From positions 3,727,697 through 3,791,696 of the forward strand of contig NZ_CP120717.1 of the NCBI RefSeq assembly GCF_032883915.1: a stretch of DNA of 64,000 nucleotides, read 5' to 3'. This DNA is from Endozoicomonas sp. 8E (GTDB lineage: Bacteria > Pseudomonadota > Gammaproteobacteria > Pseudomonadales > Endozoicomonadaceae). The position numbers were made by a program, and so were the translations under genes. The notes under the pieces were generated by a model. That model saw only the letters and a program-made list of their open reading frames with translations. It had not been told where the DNA came from and did not search any database. Each line of letters starts with the position of its first letter. The stretch's first letter is position 1. Of the stretch, positions 50,983 through 64,000 are shown one piece after another.

Positions 50983-52437
50983 TCAGGCTTCTGGTATGGC
51001 CTCCAGTGTTTTAATCAGGTAGTTCCAGAAATTTTCAACAGCCGGAATATGAACCTTTTCATCCGGCGAATGGGGGAACCGAATGGTTGGGCCAAATGAA
51101 ATCATGTCCCAGTTTGGGTAAGCACTCCCCAGTAACCCGCACTCCAGGCCAGCATGAATAACTTTGATCTCAGGCTCGTAACCGAACAGCTGTTCATGAA
51201 TATCCTTCATGGTTTTCAAAATAGTGGACTCGGTATTAGGCTTCCATCCGGGGTAAGCCCCCTGTTTTTTGACTTCTGCTCCCATTAACCGATAAAGACC
51301 AGCAATACTCTCGGCATGTTCTTCCCTCGCACTGTCAATGAGGCTTCGCACCATATTTTCTATGGTAATCCGACCCTCCTTTATCTTGATGACCGCAAGG
51401 TTATTTGACGTTTCCACCACGCCTTCGACACTCAGACTCATTCGGTGGACGCCATTTGGAGATACATGCAGGGTGTCCAAGAGCTGACTTTGTGCCTCAA
51501 GGGGCATAGCCTTCTGAACAGATTCTGAGGCCTGTATAACAAGACTTAGATCTGGCTCTACTTCTGCCAGCTCTGTGCGGAATACATTCAGATACTCATC
51601 AACTATGCGGGCAGCTTCTTCGCGATTGCATGAAGGGATAGCTACCTGAGCAAAGGCTTCTCTCGGGATTGCATTTCTGAGTGAACCGCCGGAATATTCT
51701 GCCAGTCTGGCACCTATTCCAGTCAAGGCTTTCAGTAGCCTCACCATCAGTTTATTGGCATTACCCCGCTGCAGTTTAATATCAACGCCGGAATGACCGC
51801 CTTTCAGGCCTTTCAACGCAAGACTGAAACTGCTATACCCCTCCTCCAGAGACTCTTCCTGATAGCTGTGAGAAACAGAAATATCGACACCACCAGCACA
51901 GCCAACGTAGAGTTCTCCTTCATCTTCAGAGTCCATGTTCAGCATAATCTCACCGTTCAGCAAACCTGGCTTAAGACCGTGAGCACCGCTCATGCCACTC
52001 TCTTCATCAATGGTAAACAGAGCTTCAACAGGACCATGAGGAATATCCGTCGACTCAAATACTGCCATAGCCGCCGCAACACCAATACCGTTATCAGCTC
52101 CCAGAGTGGTTCCTTCTGCAGTAACCCAATCGCCATCAACGTACGCCCTGATAGGATCTTTAGTAAAATCATGTTCCGTATCCGCGTTTTTTTGAGGCAC
52201 CATGTCCAGATGACTCTGGAGAACGACACCACGGCAGTTCTCCATACCCTGAGTAGCTGGCTTGCGGATGATCACATTGCCAACTTCATCTACCAGGGTA
52301 TCCAGGCCAAGATTTTCGCCAAACTCCTTTACGTAGGCGCGCACAGCATCTTCATGTTTGGAGGGACGGGGAATCTTGCAAAGTGCCTGAAAGTGTCGCC
52401 AAATAGGTTGATGGGATAATTCAACTAGCTGGGTCAC
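50983..52437 (-). CDS. pepD: Cytosolic aminoacyl-histidine dipeptidase (beta-Ala-His dipeptidase)
   Basis: 484 residues from the GTG at 52437, chosen because AGGAG lies 7 nt upstream and the sequence VTQLVELSHQPIWRHFQALC then begins as in E. coli PepD; the longer frame has no such site. M20 peptidase motifs: LQSHLDMVPQ (metal His/Asp), TTLGADNGIGVAAAMA, FTIDEESGMSGAHGL (catalytic Glu pair), LNMDSEDEG, and GLKGGHSGVDI. It hydrolyses dipeptides with N-terminal residues such as beta-Ala-His. It is divergent from aat. Confidence 0.93.
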   Translation of the reverse strand: MTQLVELSHQPIWRHFQALCKIPRPSKHEDAVRAYVKEFGENLGLDTLVDEVGNVIIRKPATQGMENCRGVVLQSHLDMVPQKNADTEHDFTKDPIRAYVDGDWVTAEGTTLGADNGIGVAAAMAVFESTDIPHGPVEALFTIDEESGMSGAHGLKPGLLNGEIMLNMDSEDEGELYVGCAGGVDISVSHSYQEESLEEGYSSFSLALKGLKGGHSGVDIKLQRGNANKLMVRLLKALTGIGARLAEYSGGSLRNAIPREAFAQVAIPSCNREEAARIVDEYLNVFRTELAEVEPDLSLVIQASESVQKAMPLEAQSQLLDTLHVSPNGVHRMSLSVEGVVETSNNLAVIKIKEGRITIENMVRSLIDSAREEHAESIAGLYRLMGAEVKKQGAYPGWKPNTESTILKTMKDIHEQLFGYEPEIKVIHAGLECGLLGSAYPNWDMISFGPTIRFPHSPDEKVHIPAVENFWNYLIKTLEAIPEA

Positions 52438-52595
52438 AGCTATCTCCTGTTGATGAGGGGAAAGGAGTCTATGAAAATAGCCCCTGCGAGAACGAACGCC
52501 CATTAGTGAATACACCAATCAAAGACCGAGATTACCGTATTCACCAGAAGCAAAATCGAAGACTTAATCTATTTTTTTACCCGGTTGCCCAGATA

Positions 52596-53285
52596 ATGCG
52601 TAAAACCATACCTCTACTTGATCCGGATAAACCTCAATTCCCTGCCGTTCATGAGGCTCTGGATTACCCTGATGGCCTATTGGCCATGGGTGGCAACCTT
52701 GCCCCTGAGACACTGACAGACGCATACAAGAGGGGCATATTCCCGTGGTTCAACAAAGGCGAACCCATTCTTTGGTGGTCTCCTAACCCAAGAATGGTGC
52801 TTTATCCAGAGCACCTGCACATTAGCCGCTCCATGAAGCGCTTTCTAAAAAAGCACCCTTATCGAGTGAGTTTTGATGAAGCCTTCAGTGAGGTCATGAC
52901 TGCCTGCTCGTCTCCACGGACCAATCAGGATGGCACATGGATCATCAAAGAAATGAAAGAAGCCTATACTGCCCTTTTTAAAGAGGGTCTGGCTCATTCG
53001 GTGGAAGTCTGGTCAGACGATAAGCTGGTGGGCGGGCTGTATGGCGTTACGATTGACAAAGTATTCTTTGGAGAGTCCATGTTCAGTTTCGAAGCCAACA
53101 CTTCAAAACTTGCAATGATTATGTTGTGCAAAGAGTTACTGAATAGGAACTTCCATCTGATCGATTGCCAGATACACAGCCCTCACCTGGAATCACTGGG
53201 CGCGAGAATGATAAGCCGGGATGCATTTCTCAAGGCATTGAAAGACGGTTGCCGAACGCCTGCAACCAGTGCACACTGGAATTAG
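52596..53285 (+). CDS. aat: Leucyl/phenylalanyl-tRNA-protein transferase
   Basis: 229 residues. Adds Leu or Phe to proteins with N-terminal Lys/Arg, marking them for ClpAP through ClpS. Signatures: PDGLLAMGGNLAPETL, YKRGIFPWFNKGEPILWWSP, NPRMVLYPEHLHISRSMKRF, NQDGTWIIKEMKEAY and VGGLYGVTIDKVFFGESMFS. Start at ATG 52596 (MRKTIPLLDPD) matches family length; an ATG-free extension upstream to 52506 is in frame but lacks support. It is followed after 25 bp by bpt, the related transferase; clpA-clpS lie downstream, so this is an N-degron neighbourhood. Confidence 0.93.
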   Translation: MRKTIPLLDPDKPQFPAVHEALDYPDGLLAMGGNLAPETLTDAYKRGIFPWFNKGEPILWWSPNPRMVLYPEHLHISRSMKRFLKKHPYRVSFDEAFSEVMTACSSPRTNQDGTWIIKEMKEAYTALFKEGLAHSVEVWSDDKLVGGLYGVTIDKVFFGESMFSFEANTSKLAMIMLCKELLNRNFHLIDCQIHSPHLESLGARMISRDAFLKALKDGCRTPATSAHWN

Positions 53286-53310
53286 ATAGGGCAAAGGACG
53301 GCCGAAGCTG

Positions 53311-54021
53311 ATGAGCGCACTTAAAGACCTAAAATTCTACGCAACCCAGCCACATAGCTGCAGCTATCTGGAGGATAAGCAGGCTATAACATTATTTATG
53401 GATCCCGACAAAGACTTGGATCCAGCTCTTTACCGACACTTGGCCGACATAGGGTTTCGAAGAAGCGGTCAACACGTATACAGACCTCACTGCCAAGGCT
53501 GCAGCGCTTGTATTCCGGCCAGAGTAGTTGTCAACAGTTTCGAACCCAGACGCAAGCATAGAAAACTATTCAAAAAAAATCAGGATCTCCTGATCACTCG
53601 ATCCGAAGCTTCATATGATGAAGAGACCTATCAGCTTTACAAAAAATACATCTCCGTGCAGCACCGCGATGGCGACATGTACCCTCCCTCCATGGAGCAA
53701 TTCCAATCCTTTTTGGTAGGTTGCCCTGAATTCTGTTGCTACTACAAATTCTGGCTGGACGAAAAACTGGTGGCTGTCGCAGTCACCGACGAGCTGTCAA
53801 ATGGACTCTCTGCAATTTATACCTTTTATGACCCTGAAGTCAGCAAAACCAGGAGCCTGGGTAGTTACTGCATTCTCTGGCAGATAGAGGAAGCCAAAAA
53901 ACTAGGGCTCAAGCACCTCCACTTGGGCTATTGGATCAAGGACTGCAAAAAAATGAGTTACAAAATTCAATACCGTCCTCTGGAAGTCTACGTTAACAAC
54001 CGCTGGGTTACTTTGAAGTAG
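53311..54021 (+). CDS. bpt: Aspartate/glutamate leucyltransferase (arginyltransferase family)
   Basis: 236 residues of the bacterial Bpt/ATE1 family, which transfers Leu to N-terminal Asp/Glu in the N-degron pathway. It has the N-terminal cysteine cluster HCQGCSACIPARVVVNSFEP, then RRKHRKLFKKNQDL and HLGYWIKDCKKMSYKIQYRP, LEVYVNNRWV. It is 25 bp after aat, with infA a little further on, as in Pseudomonas. Confidence 0.94.
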   Translation: MSALKDLKFYATQPHSCSYLEDKQAITLFMDPDKDLDPALYRHLADIGFRRSGQHVYRPHCQGCSACIPARVVVNSFEPRRKHRKLFKKNQDLLITRSEASYDEETYQLYKKYISVQHRDGDMYPPSMEQFQSFLVGCPEFCCYYKFWLDEKLVAVAVTDELSNGLSAIYTFYDPEVSKTRSLGSYCILWQIEEAKKLGLKHLHLGYWIKDCKKMSYKIQYRPLEVYVNNRWVTLK

Positions 54022-54250
54022 TCGCCCTAACGCATGCTGTAGCTGATTATTTAGACAGGCTGAATCAGCTACAGCGTCATCACCTCTCAGTCAATTCACC
54101 GTGTTACCTGGTTAATCAGGATTGAAAGTGATGACAAACAATGTTTTTAAATGGATAAAGGCCGGTTCACTTTGCTTTAAAGCTGGTTTTCAGGCAGAAT
54201 GCCTGCCAGATTTATTCAGCTAACGCTCTATTCCTGAGGTCAAACTTTAT

Positions 54251-54469
54251 ATGGCGAAAGAAGAAAGTCTTGAAATGGAAGGCACTGTCATTGACACCCT
54301 ACCTAATACTATGTTCCGTGTAGAACTGGAAAACGGCCACGTTGTGACCGCTCATATTTCAGGCAAAATGCGTAAAAACTACATCCGCATTTTGACAGGT
54401 GACAAGGTCAAAGTTGAACTGACCCCTTATGATCTGACCAAAGGTCGTATCACATACCGTTCCCGCTGA
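54251..54469 (+). CDS. infA: Translation initiation factor IF-1
   Basis: 72 residues, an S1/OB-fold protein almost identical in pattern to E. coli IF-1 ([60 protein letters not shown]). It occupies the ribosomal A site during initiation. A hairpin terminator begins at its stop codon. Confidence 0.97.
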   Translation: MAKEESLEMEGTVIDTLPNTMFRVELENGHVVTAHISGKMRKNYIRILTGDKVKVELTPYDLTKGRITYRSR

Positions 54470-54490
54470 CAGGGGCCTCTTGCCCCTGTC
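54468..54490 (+). terminator. Hairpin at the infA 3' end
   Basis: GACAGGGGC (54468-54476) pairs with GCCCCTGTC (54482-54490), loop CTCTT. It overlaps the last base pair region of the infA stop and lies 16 bp before the convergent clpA stop. The T-run is poor (CCTCTCC). Confidence 0.7.
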
Positions 54491-54506
54491 CCTCTCCTGG
54501 CATTTT

Positions 54507-56807
54507 TCAGCCCTGCTCACCGTCCACAACTTCAAGATCTGAAGTCAGGCTCTTGGCAGGTTCGAACTTTAGGAACAACCCTCCTTTCTTGACCGTCACG
54601 CGAACAAATCCACCGTTCTCAGACAGCTTACCAAAAAGGATCTGTTCCGCCAGGGGCTTCTTGAGGTGTTCCTGAATAATACGCCCCATAGGACGAGCAC
54701 CCATCATACGATCATAACCTTTCTCTGCCAGCCACTCTCGTGCTTTATCATCAACGTCAATCTGGACCATCCTCTCATCCAGCTGCGCCTGAAGCTCTGT
54801 AAGGAACTTATCGACAACATGCTTGATAGTATCTTCAGTCAGTGAGTCAAAGGGAATGATGGAGTCAAGACGATTCCTGAATTCCGGTGTAAAGGTTTTC
54901 TTAATGGCTTCCATACCGTCTGTCGTATGATCCTGCTCAGTGAAACCAATAGAAGTACGCGTCATGCTCTCAGCACCGGCATTGGTCGTCATGATCAGAA
55001 TAACATTTCTAAAGTCAGCTTTACGACCATTGTTGTCTGTTAGAGTGCCGTGGTCCATCACCTGCAAAAGCAGGTTAAACACATCCGGATGTCCTTTCTC
55101 AATTTCGTCCAGCAACAAGACACAATGGGGTGTCTTGTTGATCGCTTCTGTCAAAAGTCCACCCTGGTCATAACCGACATAGCCAGGAGGCGCACCAATC
55201 AGTCTTGAAACGGTGTGAGCTTCCATGTACTCGGACATATCAAAACGGACCAGCTCAACCCCCATGGACTTGGCTAACTGACGACAAACTTCCGTTTTGC
55301 CGACACCTGTTGGTCCAGAGAACAGGAAAGCACCCACCGGCTTGTCAGGCGCCTTCAAACCAGCACGTGACAATTTAATCGCAGTTGAAAGAGAAACAAT
55401 GGCTTCGTCCTGACCGAAGACCACCATCTTGAGATTTCTTTCAAGCTTGGAGAGTAACTCTTTATCAGAAGAAGAGACAGACTTAGGTGGAATCCGTGCA
55501 ATCTTGGCGACAATACTTTCAACATCACCCACCTCAATGAACTTCTTGCGCTCGTTTTCTGGCAAAAGACGCTGATAAGCACCAGCCTCATCAATAACGT
55601 CAATCGCTTTGTCAGGCATATGACGATCGTTAATATAGCGACTAGCTAACTCTGCTGCTGCTTTCAGGGCATCATCCTTGTATTCAATGGTGTGATGCTC
55701 TTCAAAGCGGCTCTTGAGTCCACGAAGAATATCAATGGTATCGTCAACACTCGGTTCACTGATGTCCACTTTCTGGAAACGACGGGCCAGGGCACGATCT
55801 TTTTCGAAAATACCTCGAAACTCTTGAAAGGTCGTTGAGCCGATGCAACGAAGATCACCGGAAGTCAGTAGTGGCTTTAAAAGATTAGAAGCATCCATCA
55901 CACCACCGGATGCAGCGCCGGCACCAATAATAGTGTGAATCTCATCAATGAAGAGAATGGCGTTATCGAGCTTTTTAAGTTCGCTGAGCAACTTTTTGAA
56001 CCGCTTCTCAAAATCACCACGGTATTTGGTTCCAGCCAGCAACGAACCAAGATCCAGAGAGTACACAACCGCTTTGGAGAGCACCTCAGGCACCTCTCCG
56101 TCCACAATTCTTTTTGCCAGACCTTCAGCAACCGCTGTTTTACCTACACCGGCCTCACCCACCAGCAGAGGATTATTCTTACGACGTCGCGTCAATATCT
56201 GGGATACCCGCTCAACCTCTTCTGCCCGACCTACCAGTGGATCAATCTTACCTATACGGGCCTGTTCGTTCAGGTTAGTGGCGTAATTCTTAAGGGGGTC
56301 TTTACCGGCGGCCTCAGAGTCAGTGCTTTCCTCCATAAGTTCACCACCCAACTCTTCCAACTCATTACCCGGCATTTTGGAAATTCCGTGAGCGATATAA
56401 TTTACGACATCTATGCGAGCAACGTCCTGCTGCTTTAGAAAATAAACGGCCTGACTCTCTTGCTCACTGAAGATTGCAACCAGAACATTTGCTCCGGTCA
56501 CTTCTTTTTTTCCTGAGCTTTGCACATGAAAAACAGCGCGTTGCAGAACTCTCTGAAATCCGAGAGTGGGTTGGGTTTCTCGCTCGGTATCGTTGGTGGG
56601 TATTAAAGGAGTTGTTGAATCAACAAAATCAATCAGCTCCCTGCGCAGCTTTTCGGTTTCTACACCACAAGCTACCAGAACACGGGACGCGGATTCATTA
56701 TCAAGCAGTGCCAGAAGCAGATGTTCCACGGTCATGAATTCATGTCGCTTGCTTCTTACATCACGAAAAGCACTGTTAAGAGTCAGTTCGAGGTCTTTAT
56801 TGAGCAT
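54507..56807 (-). CDS. clpA: ATP-dependent Clp protease ATPase subunit ClpA
   Basis: 766 residues, two AAA+ domains. The N-domain (1-140) has the Clp repeats, MTVEHLLLALLDN. The first ATPase has Walker A GEAGVGKTAVAEGLA and Walker B AILFIDEIHTIIGAG; the second has FSGPTGVGKTEVCRQLA and CVLLLDEIEKGHPDVF. The ClpP-binding loop should lie in the second domain. It unfolds substrates, including N-degron substrates delivered by ClpS, encoded 20 bp upstream. Confidence 0.96.
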   Translation of the reverse strand: MLNKDLELTLNSAFRDVRSKRHEFMTVEHLLLALLDNESASRVLVACGVETEKLRRELIDFVDSTTPLIPTNDTERETQPTLGFQRVLQRAVFHVQSSGKKEVTGANVLVAIFSEQESQAVYFLKQQDVARIDVVNYIAHGISKMPGNELEELGGELMEESTDSEAAGKDPLKNYATNLNEQARIGKIDPLVGRAEEVERVSQILTRRRKNNPLLVGEAGVGKTAVAEGLAKRIVDGEVPEVLSKAVVYSLDLGSLLAGTKYRGDFEKRFKKLLSELKKLDNAILFIDEIHTIIGAGAASGGVMDASNLLKPLLTSGDLRCIGSTTFQEFRGIFEKDRALARRFQKVDISEPSVDDTIDILRGLKSRFEEHHTIEYKDDALKAAAELASRYINDRHMPDKAIDVIDEAGAYQRLLPENERKKFIEVGDVESIVAKIARIPPKSVSSSDKELLSKLERNLKMVVFGQDEAIVSLSTAIKLSRAGLKAPDKPVGAFLFSGPTGVGKTEVCRQLAKSMGVELVRFDMSEYMEAHTVSRLIGAPPGYVGYDQGGLLTEAINKTPHCVLLLDEIEKGHPDVFNLLLQVMDHGTLTDNNGRKADFRNVILIMTTNAGAESMTRTSIGFTEQDHTTDGMEAIKKTFTPEFRNRLDSIIPFDSLTEDTIKHVVDKFLTELQAQLDERMVQIDVDDKAREWLAEKGYDRMMGARPMGRIIQEHLKKPLAEQILFGKLSENGGFVRVTVKKGGLFLKFEPAKSLTSDLEVVDGEQG

Positions 56808-56827
56808 ATGATATTACCCTGAGAACA

Positions 56828-57211
56828 CTAATCGGCCTTAATTGTTTTGCACAACAGGGGATGCTGGAATTCTCTGGAGTACTCGTTGACTTGCTGGGCT
56901 TTGGTTTCAGCCACATCCTTGCTGAATAATCCACATACAGCCTTGCCTTGCGTATGAACCATCAGCATGATTTGTGTTGCCTGTTCACTACTCATGCTGA
57001 AAAACTTCTCCAGGACCTCAACCACAAAATCCATCGGTGTAAAATCATCATTCAAGAGCAGTACCTGATACATAGCGGGCGGTTTGACTCTGGCTTTAGC
57101 TGGTGCCAGTGCTACATCATGATCGCCTTCCTGCTCTATCCCTTCATTCTCTAAGCTTAGACGAAGCCACTCAAAGTTACTCATGTATTGATGAACTGCT
57201 ATCTGCTGCAT
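56828..57211 (-). CDS. clpS: ClpS adaptor for N-degron recognition
   Basis: 127 residues. The ClpS core follows a variable N-terminal tail: [60 protein letters not shown]. It binds N-terminal Leu/Phe/Tyr/Trp (such as those made by Aat and Bpt) and passes substrates to ClpA. Start at ATG 57211 has GGAAG upstream; an internal ATG 57184 would give 118 residues. The 310-bp gap upstream (57212-57521) does not contain the cspD gene often found here in Pseudomonas. Confidence 0.94.
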   Translation of the reverse strand: MQQIAVHQYMSNFEWLRLSLENEGIEQEGDHDVALAPAKARVKPPAMYQVLLLNDDFTPMDFVVEVLEKFFSMSSEQATQIMLMVHTQGKAVCGLFSKDVAETKAQQVNEYSREFQHPLLCKTIKAD

Positions 57212-57521
57212 TGCACTCGCTTCCAGGTGAATTTACAGCTGAATTAACCAGGCTCTGGACCGCCTGTAACCAGGTGTCGATGACGAACAAACGTCAAAAG
57301 CACCACACCCTGAATACCATTCTAAACACGCTGAGAGCAAAGAAAAACAATTTACGTCACTCGTCACTTCAAAAGCTATTGATTTCATGGATACCATCGA
57401 CTGACAACCGGAATAAAATAGCAAAAGAATCAGAAAAATAATCATTTGATCCGACAAGCAAGAAAAATGACCGCAGAAAAAACCTGCAGCCATTTTTGAT
57501 GGGTGGAAAAATGCCCGGAAA
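57212..57521. other. Gap between clpS and icd without a gene
   Basis: Both strands were read for a cold-shock protein (RNP1-like KGFGFI) and none was found. An open plus-strand frame (57103-57441) runs antisense into clpS and looks like shadow sequence. The icd 3' region holds a possible hairpin around GCAGAAAAAACCTGC (57475-57489). Confidence 0.5.
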
Positions 57522-59798
<2,277 letters not shown>

Positions 59799-60009
59799 TT
59801 AAGTGGAGTTTGACGACCACTATTTATCACTTTATTTGCACAGCCCCGTAACGCTTTTGACGTTATCGCCTATAAGATATACCAATGTGCGTAAGGAATA
59901 AATGTAGTTTTGCTACACAATCTTCTGTTTGCATATCGAAAGACTCTATAGAAGTGAATTCATCAGACGGGTACAATGCCCGGCTTCCTGATTCAGCCAT
60001 ACAGTAATT

Positions 60010-61158
60010 ATGATAGACTCTTGTGCCACTTTTTCTGACAAAAACCCTCAGGACACCCATGTAATCGTAGGCATGTCCGGTGGCGTTGATTCCTCAGTAT
60101 CTGCACTTCTGCTCAAACAGCAGGGTTACCAGGTAGAAGGTCTGTTCATGAAAAACTGGGAGGAAGATGATGGCACTGAATACTGCACTGCCATGACCGA
60201 TCTGGAAGATGCCCAGGCCGTTTGCAACAAAATTGGCATTAAACTCCATAAAGCCAATTTCGCTGCTGAATACTGGGATAATGTCTTTGAGCATTTTTTA
60301 CAGGAATACAAGGCCGGACGTACCCCCAACCCCGACATTCTCTGCAACAAAGAAATCAAGTTCAAGGCTTTTCTGGATTATGCCCAGACACTGGAAGCTG
60401 ACTGTATCGCCATGGGCCACTACGCCCGCAGAGATAACATTAATGACCAGGCTTGTCTGAGAAAGGGTCTCGACCCCAATAAAGACCAGAGCTACTTCCT
60501 GCACCAGGTCGGCACCGAACAACTGGCCAGAACTCTGTTCCCGGTGGGTGAAATAGCAAAGCCTGAAGTTCGACGCATAGCAGAAGAACACGACTTAATC
60601 ACCCACAACAAGAAAGACAGCACAGGTATCTGTTTTATTGGTGAACGTCGTTTTCGTGACTTCCTGAAGCAGTACCTTCCGGCCCAGCCTGGCGTCATTG
60701 CGACCGATCAGGGTGCAGTTATTGGCGAGCATTCAGGCTTGATGTACCATACCATCGGCCAAAGACAGGGCCTTGGTATTGGCGGACTGAAAGGCGCTTT
60801 AGAATCACCCTGGTATGTTGTTGAGAAAGATCTTGAGAACAATCGGCTGATCGTTGCTCAGGGCAATAATCACCCCTTGCTGTTCTCTGAAGCCCTGACC
60901 GCTTCTGAAATATTCTGGATCTCCGGCTCAGCGCCTGCACTACCAGCCAGTCTAACCGCCAAGATCCGCTATCGGCAGCAGGATCAGGCCTGCCGCCTTG
61001 AGCAAACATCAGACGGGAGATACCTTGTGGTTTTTGACAAACCTCAGAGAGCGGTCACTCCGGGGCAATCTGTCGTTTTCTACCAGAATGATATTTGTCT
61101 GGGCGGTGGGGTTATTGAAACCAGACACCACTCTCTGAGTGAGGCTCATATTCAATAA
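60010..61158 (+). CDS. mnmA: tRNA 2-thiouridylase
   Basis: 382 residues. Installs the 2-thio group on wobble U34 of tRNA-Lys, -Glu and -Gln. PP-loop motif [15 protein letters not shown] (about 22-36), then [20 protein letters not shown], the catalytic Cys in [12 protein letters not shown] and the persulfide Cys in [12 protein letters not shown]. Domain 2 and the C-terminal beta-barrel ([19 protein letters not shown]) are present. It is followed by hflD and purB, the usual order. Confidence 0.96.
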   Translation: MIDSCATFSDKNPQDTHVIVGMSGGVDSSVSALLLKQQGYQVEGLFMKNWEEDDGTEYCTAMTDLEDAQAVCNKIGIKLHKANFAAEYWDNVFEHFLQEYKAGRTPNPDILCNKEIKFKAFLDYAQTLEADCIAMGHYARRDNINDQACLRKGLDPNKDQSYFLHQVGTEQLARTLFPVGEIAKPEVRRIAEEHDLITHNKKDSTGICFIGERRFRDFLKQYLPAQPGVIATDQGAVIGEHSGLMYHTIGQRQGLGIGGLKGALESPWYVVEKDLENNRLIVAQGNNHPLLFSEALTASEIFWISGSAPALPASLTAKIRYRQQDQACRLEQTSDGRYLVVFDKPQRAVTPGQSVVFYQNDICLGGGVIETRHHSLSEAHIQ

Positions 61159-61250
61159 AACACCAATCGGTTCGCTCAACTCAACTCTCCACAACCGGGA
61201 GCAGACAACCTTCCGGATAGAGAAAGCACACATAAGGTAGAGAAAATCAG

Positions 61251-61862
61251 GTGCAATACACAGCAAAGGAACAGGCAGCTGCCCTCTCAGCAATTTTTCA
61301 GGCTGCTGGCCTTGTAGAACGTTTGGCCAAGAGCGGGCAAATCAGTGAAGAGCCACTGGAGCCACTGATTGGCAGCCTGTTTGTCATTTCTCCTGATCGT
61401 GTTGAAGATGTCTTCAATGGCTACGACAGCCTGCTCACTGGCAGAAAAATTCTAAACGATGTCCTTCAGCGTCAGGCCGACGCAATCCAGGCCGACACCG
61501 TTCGTTATGCCCTGACCCTGATACATCTGGAACGCAAACTTTCCCGAAATCGTAACATGCTTGGTGAGATCTCCCAGCGCCTGCAACGCTGCAGGGAACA
61601 GGCCGAACACTTTGGCATCCTCCATGAAAATGTTATTGCCAGCCTTGCCGGTATTTACCTCGACACCATCAGCACCTTTAAGACAAGAGTGCAAGTTTCA
61701 GGCGACCTCCAACATCTTCAGAATCAGGGCAATGCTGACAAGATACGCGCCATTTTGTTTGCCGGGATACGCGCTGCCATTCTCTGGCGCCAGACAGGTG
61801 GCAGCCGCTGGCAGTTATTACTTAGCCGAAAAAAGCTATTGAATGGCTTGAATCAGCTTTAA
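61251..61862 (+). CDS. hflD: High-frequency lysogenisation protein HflD homologue
   Basis: 203 residues, all-helical. It begins VQYTAKEQAAALSAIFQAAG and contains LIHLERKLSRNRNMLGEISQ, LASLAGIYLDTISTFKTRVQ and the conserved tail FAGIRAAILWRQTGGSRWQL, matching HflD. In E. coli HflD is a cytoplasmic/peripheral protein that counteracts lambda CII; its native role is unclear. GTG 61251 start with AAGGTAGAG upstream. It lies between mnmA and purB as expected. Confidence 0.92.
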   Translation: MQYTAKEQAAALSAIFQAAGLVERLAKSGQISEEPLEPLIGSLFVISPDRVEDVFNGYDSLLTGRKILNDVLQRQADAIQADTVRYALTLIHLERKLSRNRNMLGEISQRLQRCREQAEHFGILHENVIASLAGIYLDTISTFKTRVQVSGDLQHLQNQGNADKIRAILFAGIRAAILWRQTGGSRWQLLLSRKKLLNGLNQL

Positions 61863-61927
61863 ACCGAATCATCCACCCTGCATCCTAAGCGGTTTTCCGG
61901 TATGATGCGCCCTTTCTACGAGCATAA

Positions 61928-63310
<1,383 letters not shown>

Positions 63311-63350
63311 CCTGACGATAACGAAGCGAGCAAACCGTCTCAAGAAGACA

Positions 63351-63376
63351 ACAAAGCCCTCAATTGAGGGCTTTGT
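63351..63376. terminator. Perfect bidirectional terminator between purB and glcB
   Basis: ACAAAGCCCTCAA / TTGAGGGCTTTGT is a perfect 26-bp palindrome (63351-63376) followed by TTTAT, with A-rich flank on the other side, fitting convergent purB and glcB. Confidence 0.9.
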
Positions 63377-63395
63377 TTATAACCTTTCAGTTATT

Positions 63396-64000
63396 TCATT
63401 TTGCAGTGGCTTTAAATTCACGCCTTCTTGCATGCAGTACCGGTTCGGTATATCCATTAGGCTGCTGACAACCTTTCAGGACCAGCTCGCATGCTGCTTT
63501 AAAAGCAACACTGGCATCATAATCGGGAGCCATAGGTCGGTATTCAGGATCCCCGGCATTCTGCTCATCAACCACTTTTGCCATACGCCTCATGGCATCC
63601 ATCACCTGCTCCTCAGAACAGACACCATGCCTCATCCAGTTAGCCATATGCTGACTGGAAATACGCAGCGTTGCGCGATCCTCCATCAAGCCTACATCGT
63701 GGATGTCGGGAACTTTTGAACAACCCACGCCCTGGTCCACCCATCGAACAACATAACCGAGAATACCCTGAGCATTGTTATCCAGCTCTTGCTGAATCAC
63801 GTCGTCAGTCAGAGAAGACCTGTCATGCAACAAAGGAATAGTCAGAAGATCATCCAGACTCGCTCTTTGACGCTCAGATATAGATTCCTGAACTTCAAGA
63901 ACATTTACGGAATGATAATGAGTTGAGTGCAGTGTCGCGGCATTAGGTGAAGGCACCCAGGCCGTATTCGCTCCTGACTGGGGATGCCCGATTTTAGTCG
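63396..64000 (-). CDS. glcB: Malate synthase G, C-terminal part (partial)
   Basis: The frame runs from the window edge to TGA at 63396-63398. Its start is outside. Visible motifs: [18 protein letters not shown] (with family THYH next), [19 protein letters not shown] (catalytic acid region), [20 protein letters not shown] and [10 protein letters not shown]. It condenses glyoxylate with acetyl-CoA in the glyoxylate cycle; the G isoform is the monomeric 720-residue type. The 201 visible residues correspond to the C-terminal plug and end of the barrel. Confidence 0.95.
   Translation of the reverse strand, partial: TKIGHPQSGANTAWVPSPNAATLHSTHYHSVNVLEVQESISERQRASLDDLLTIPLLHDRSSLTDDVIQQELDNNAQGILGYVVRWVDQGVGCSKVPDIHDVGLMEDRATLRISSQHMANWMRHGVCSEEQVMDAMRRMAKVVDEQNAGDPEYRPMAPDYDASVAFKAACELVLKGCQQPNGYTEPVLHARRREFKATAK

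Noticed and set aside
51793-52419. 208-codon plus-strand open frame
   Set aside because: Antisense to pepD; no ribosome site and improbable composition.
57103-57441. 112-codon plus-strand frame as a possible cspD replacement
   Set aside because: It begins antisense to clpS and has no cold-shock RNA-binding motif.

Overview
The window looks like a chromosomal segment of a host-associated marine gammaproteobacterium of the Endozoicomonadaceae (Oceanospirillales) type. The housekeeping genes are typically gammaproteobacterial: rnhA-dnaQ, sohB, cyoABCD, htpG, and an aat-bpt-infA / clpA-clpS / monomeric icd / mnmA-hflD-purB block that follows the order I recall from Pseudomonas. Intergenic spaces hold several families of palindromic repeats, and several proteins have eukaryote-like features: a C2H2 zinc finger, LIM domains with a DA1-type peptidase, and SH3 domains. 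The genus assignment is inference, because no rRNA is present.

Layout. 0-7.5 kb: end of rnhA, dnaQ, nudC, a frameshifted group II intron maturase relic, sohB, a palindromic repeat cluster, a CPA2 antiporter, cysI with its DUF934 partner, and a 35-residue membrane peptide converging on a DUF2970 gene. 7.6-13.9 kb: two unrecognised exported or membrane proteins, a second CPA2 antiporter with an NAD-binding RCK domain, a thioredoxin-fold protein, and three copies of a long inverted-repeat element whose arms covary between copies. 13.9-21.9 kb: fieF, tatD, a MOSC protein, xthA and an RND efflux pair.

21.9-26.7 kb: an effector-like pair on the minus strand, a 943-residue protein with a C2H2 finger and basic NLS-like clusters, and a 535-residue protein with a methyltransferase-like glycine loop. 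Both follow the same 54-bp upstream element, which resembles a sigma-E (RpoE) promoter followed by a small dyad. 26.9-32.5 kb: galU, a MarR-like regulator, a high-potential iron-sulfur protein, then two very strong palindromes in front of a KfrA_N coiled-coil protein and an overlapping tyrosine recombinase, then a bacterial homologue of the plant LIM-peptidase DA1, and tRNA-Cys(GCA).

32.8-49 kb: sdaA, the cytochrome bo3 oxidase operon without cyoE, an unknown 138-residue protein, htpG, a DUF599 protein, a class II amidotransferase, a QmcA/NfeD/K+-channel operon, and a MoxR/VWA/SH3/methyltransferase operon. 49-64 kb: a low-gene-density stretch with short palindromes, phhB, a coiled-coil protein, pepD, and the conserved aat-to-purB block ending at the 3' part of malate synthase G.

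The most interesting parts are the palindrome/KfrA/recombinase module with its DA1-like neighbour, the sigma-E-like pair of effector candidates, and the covarying repeat family. All functional statements come from reading sequence and motifs; no search was run.
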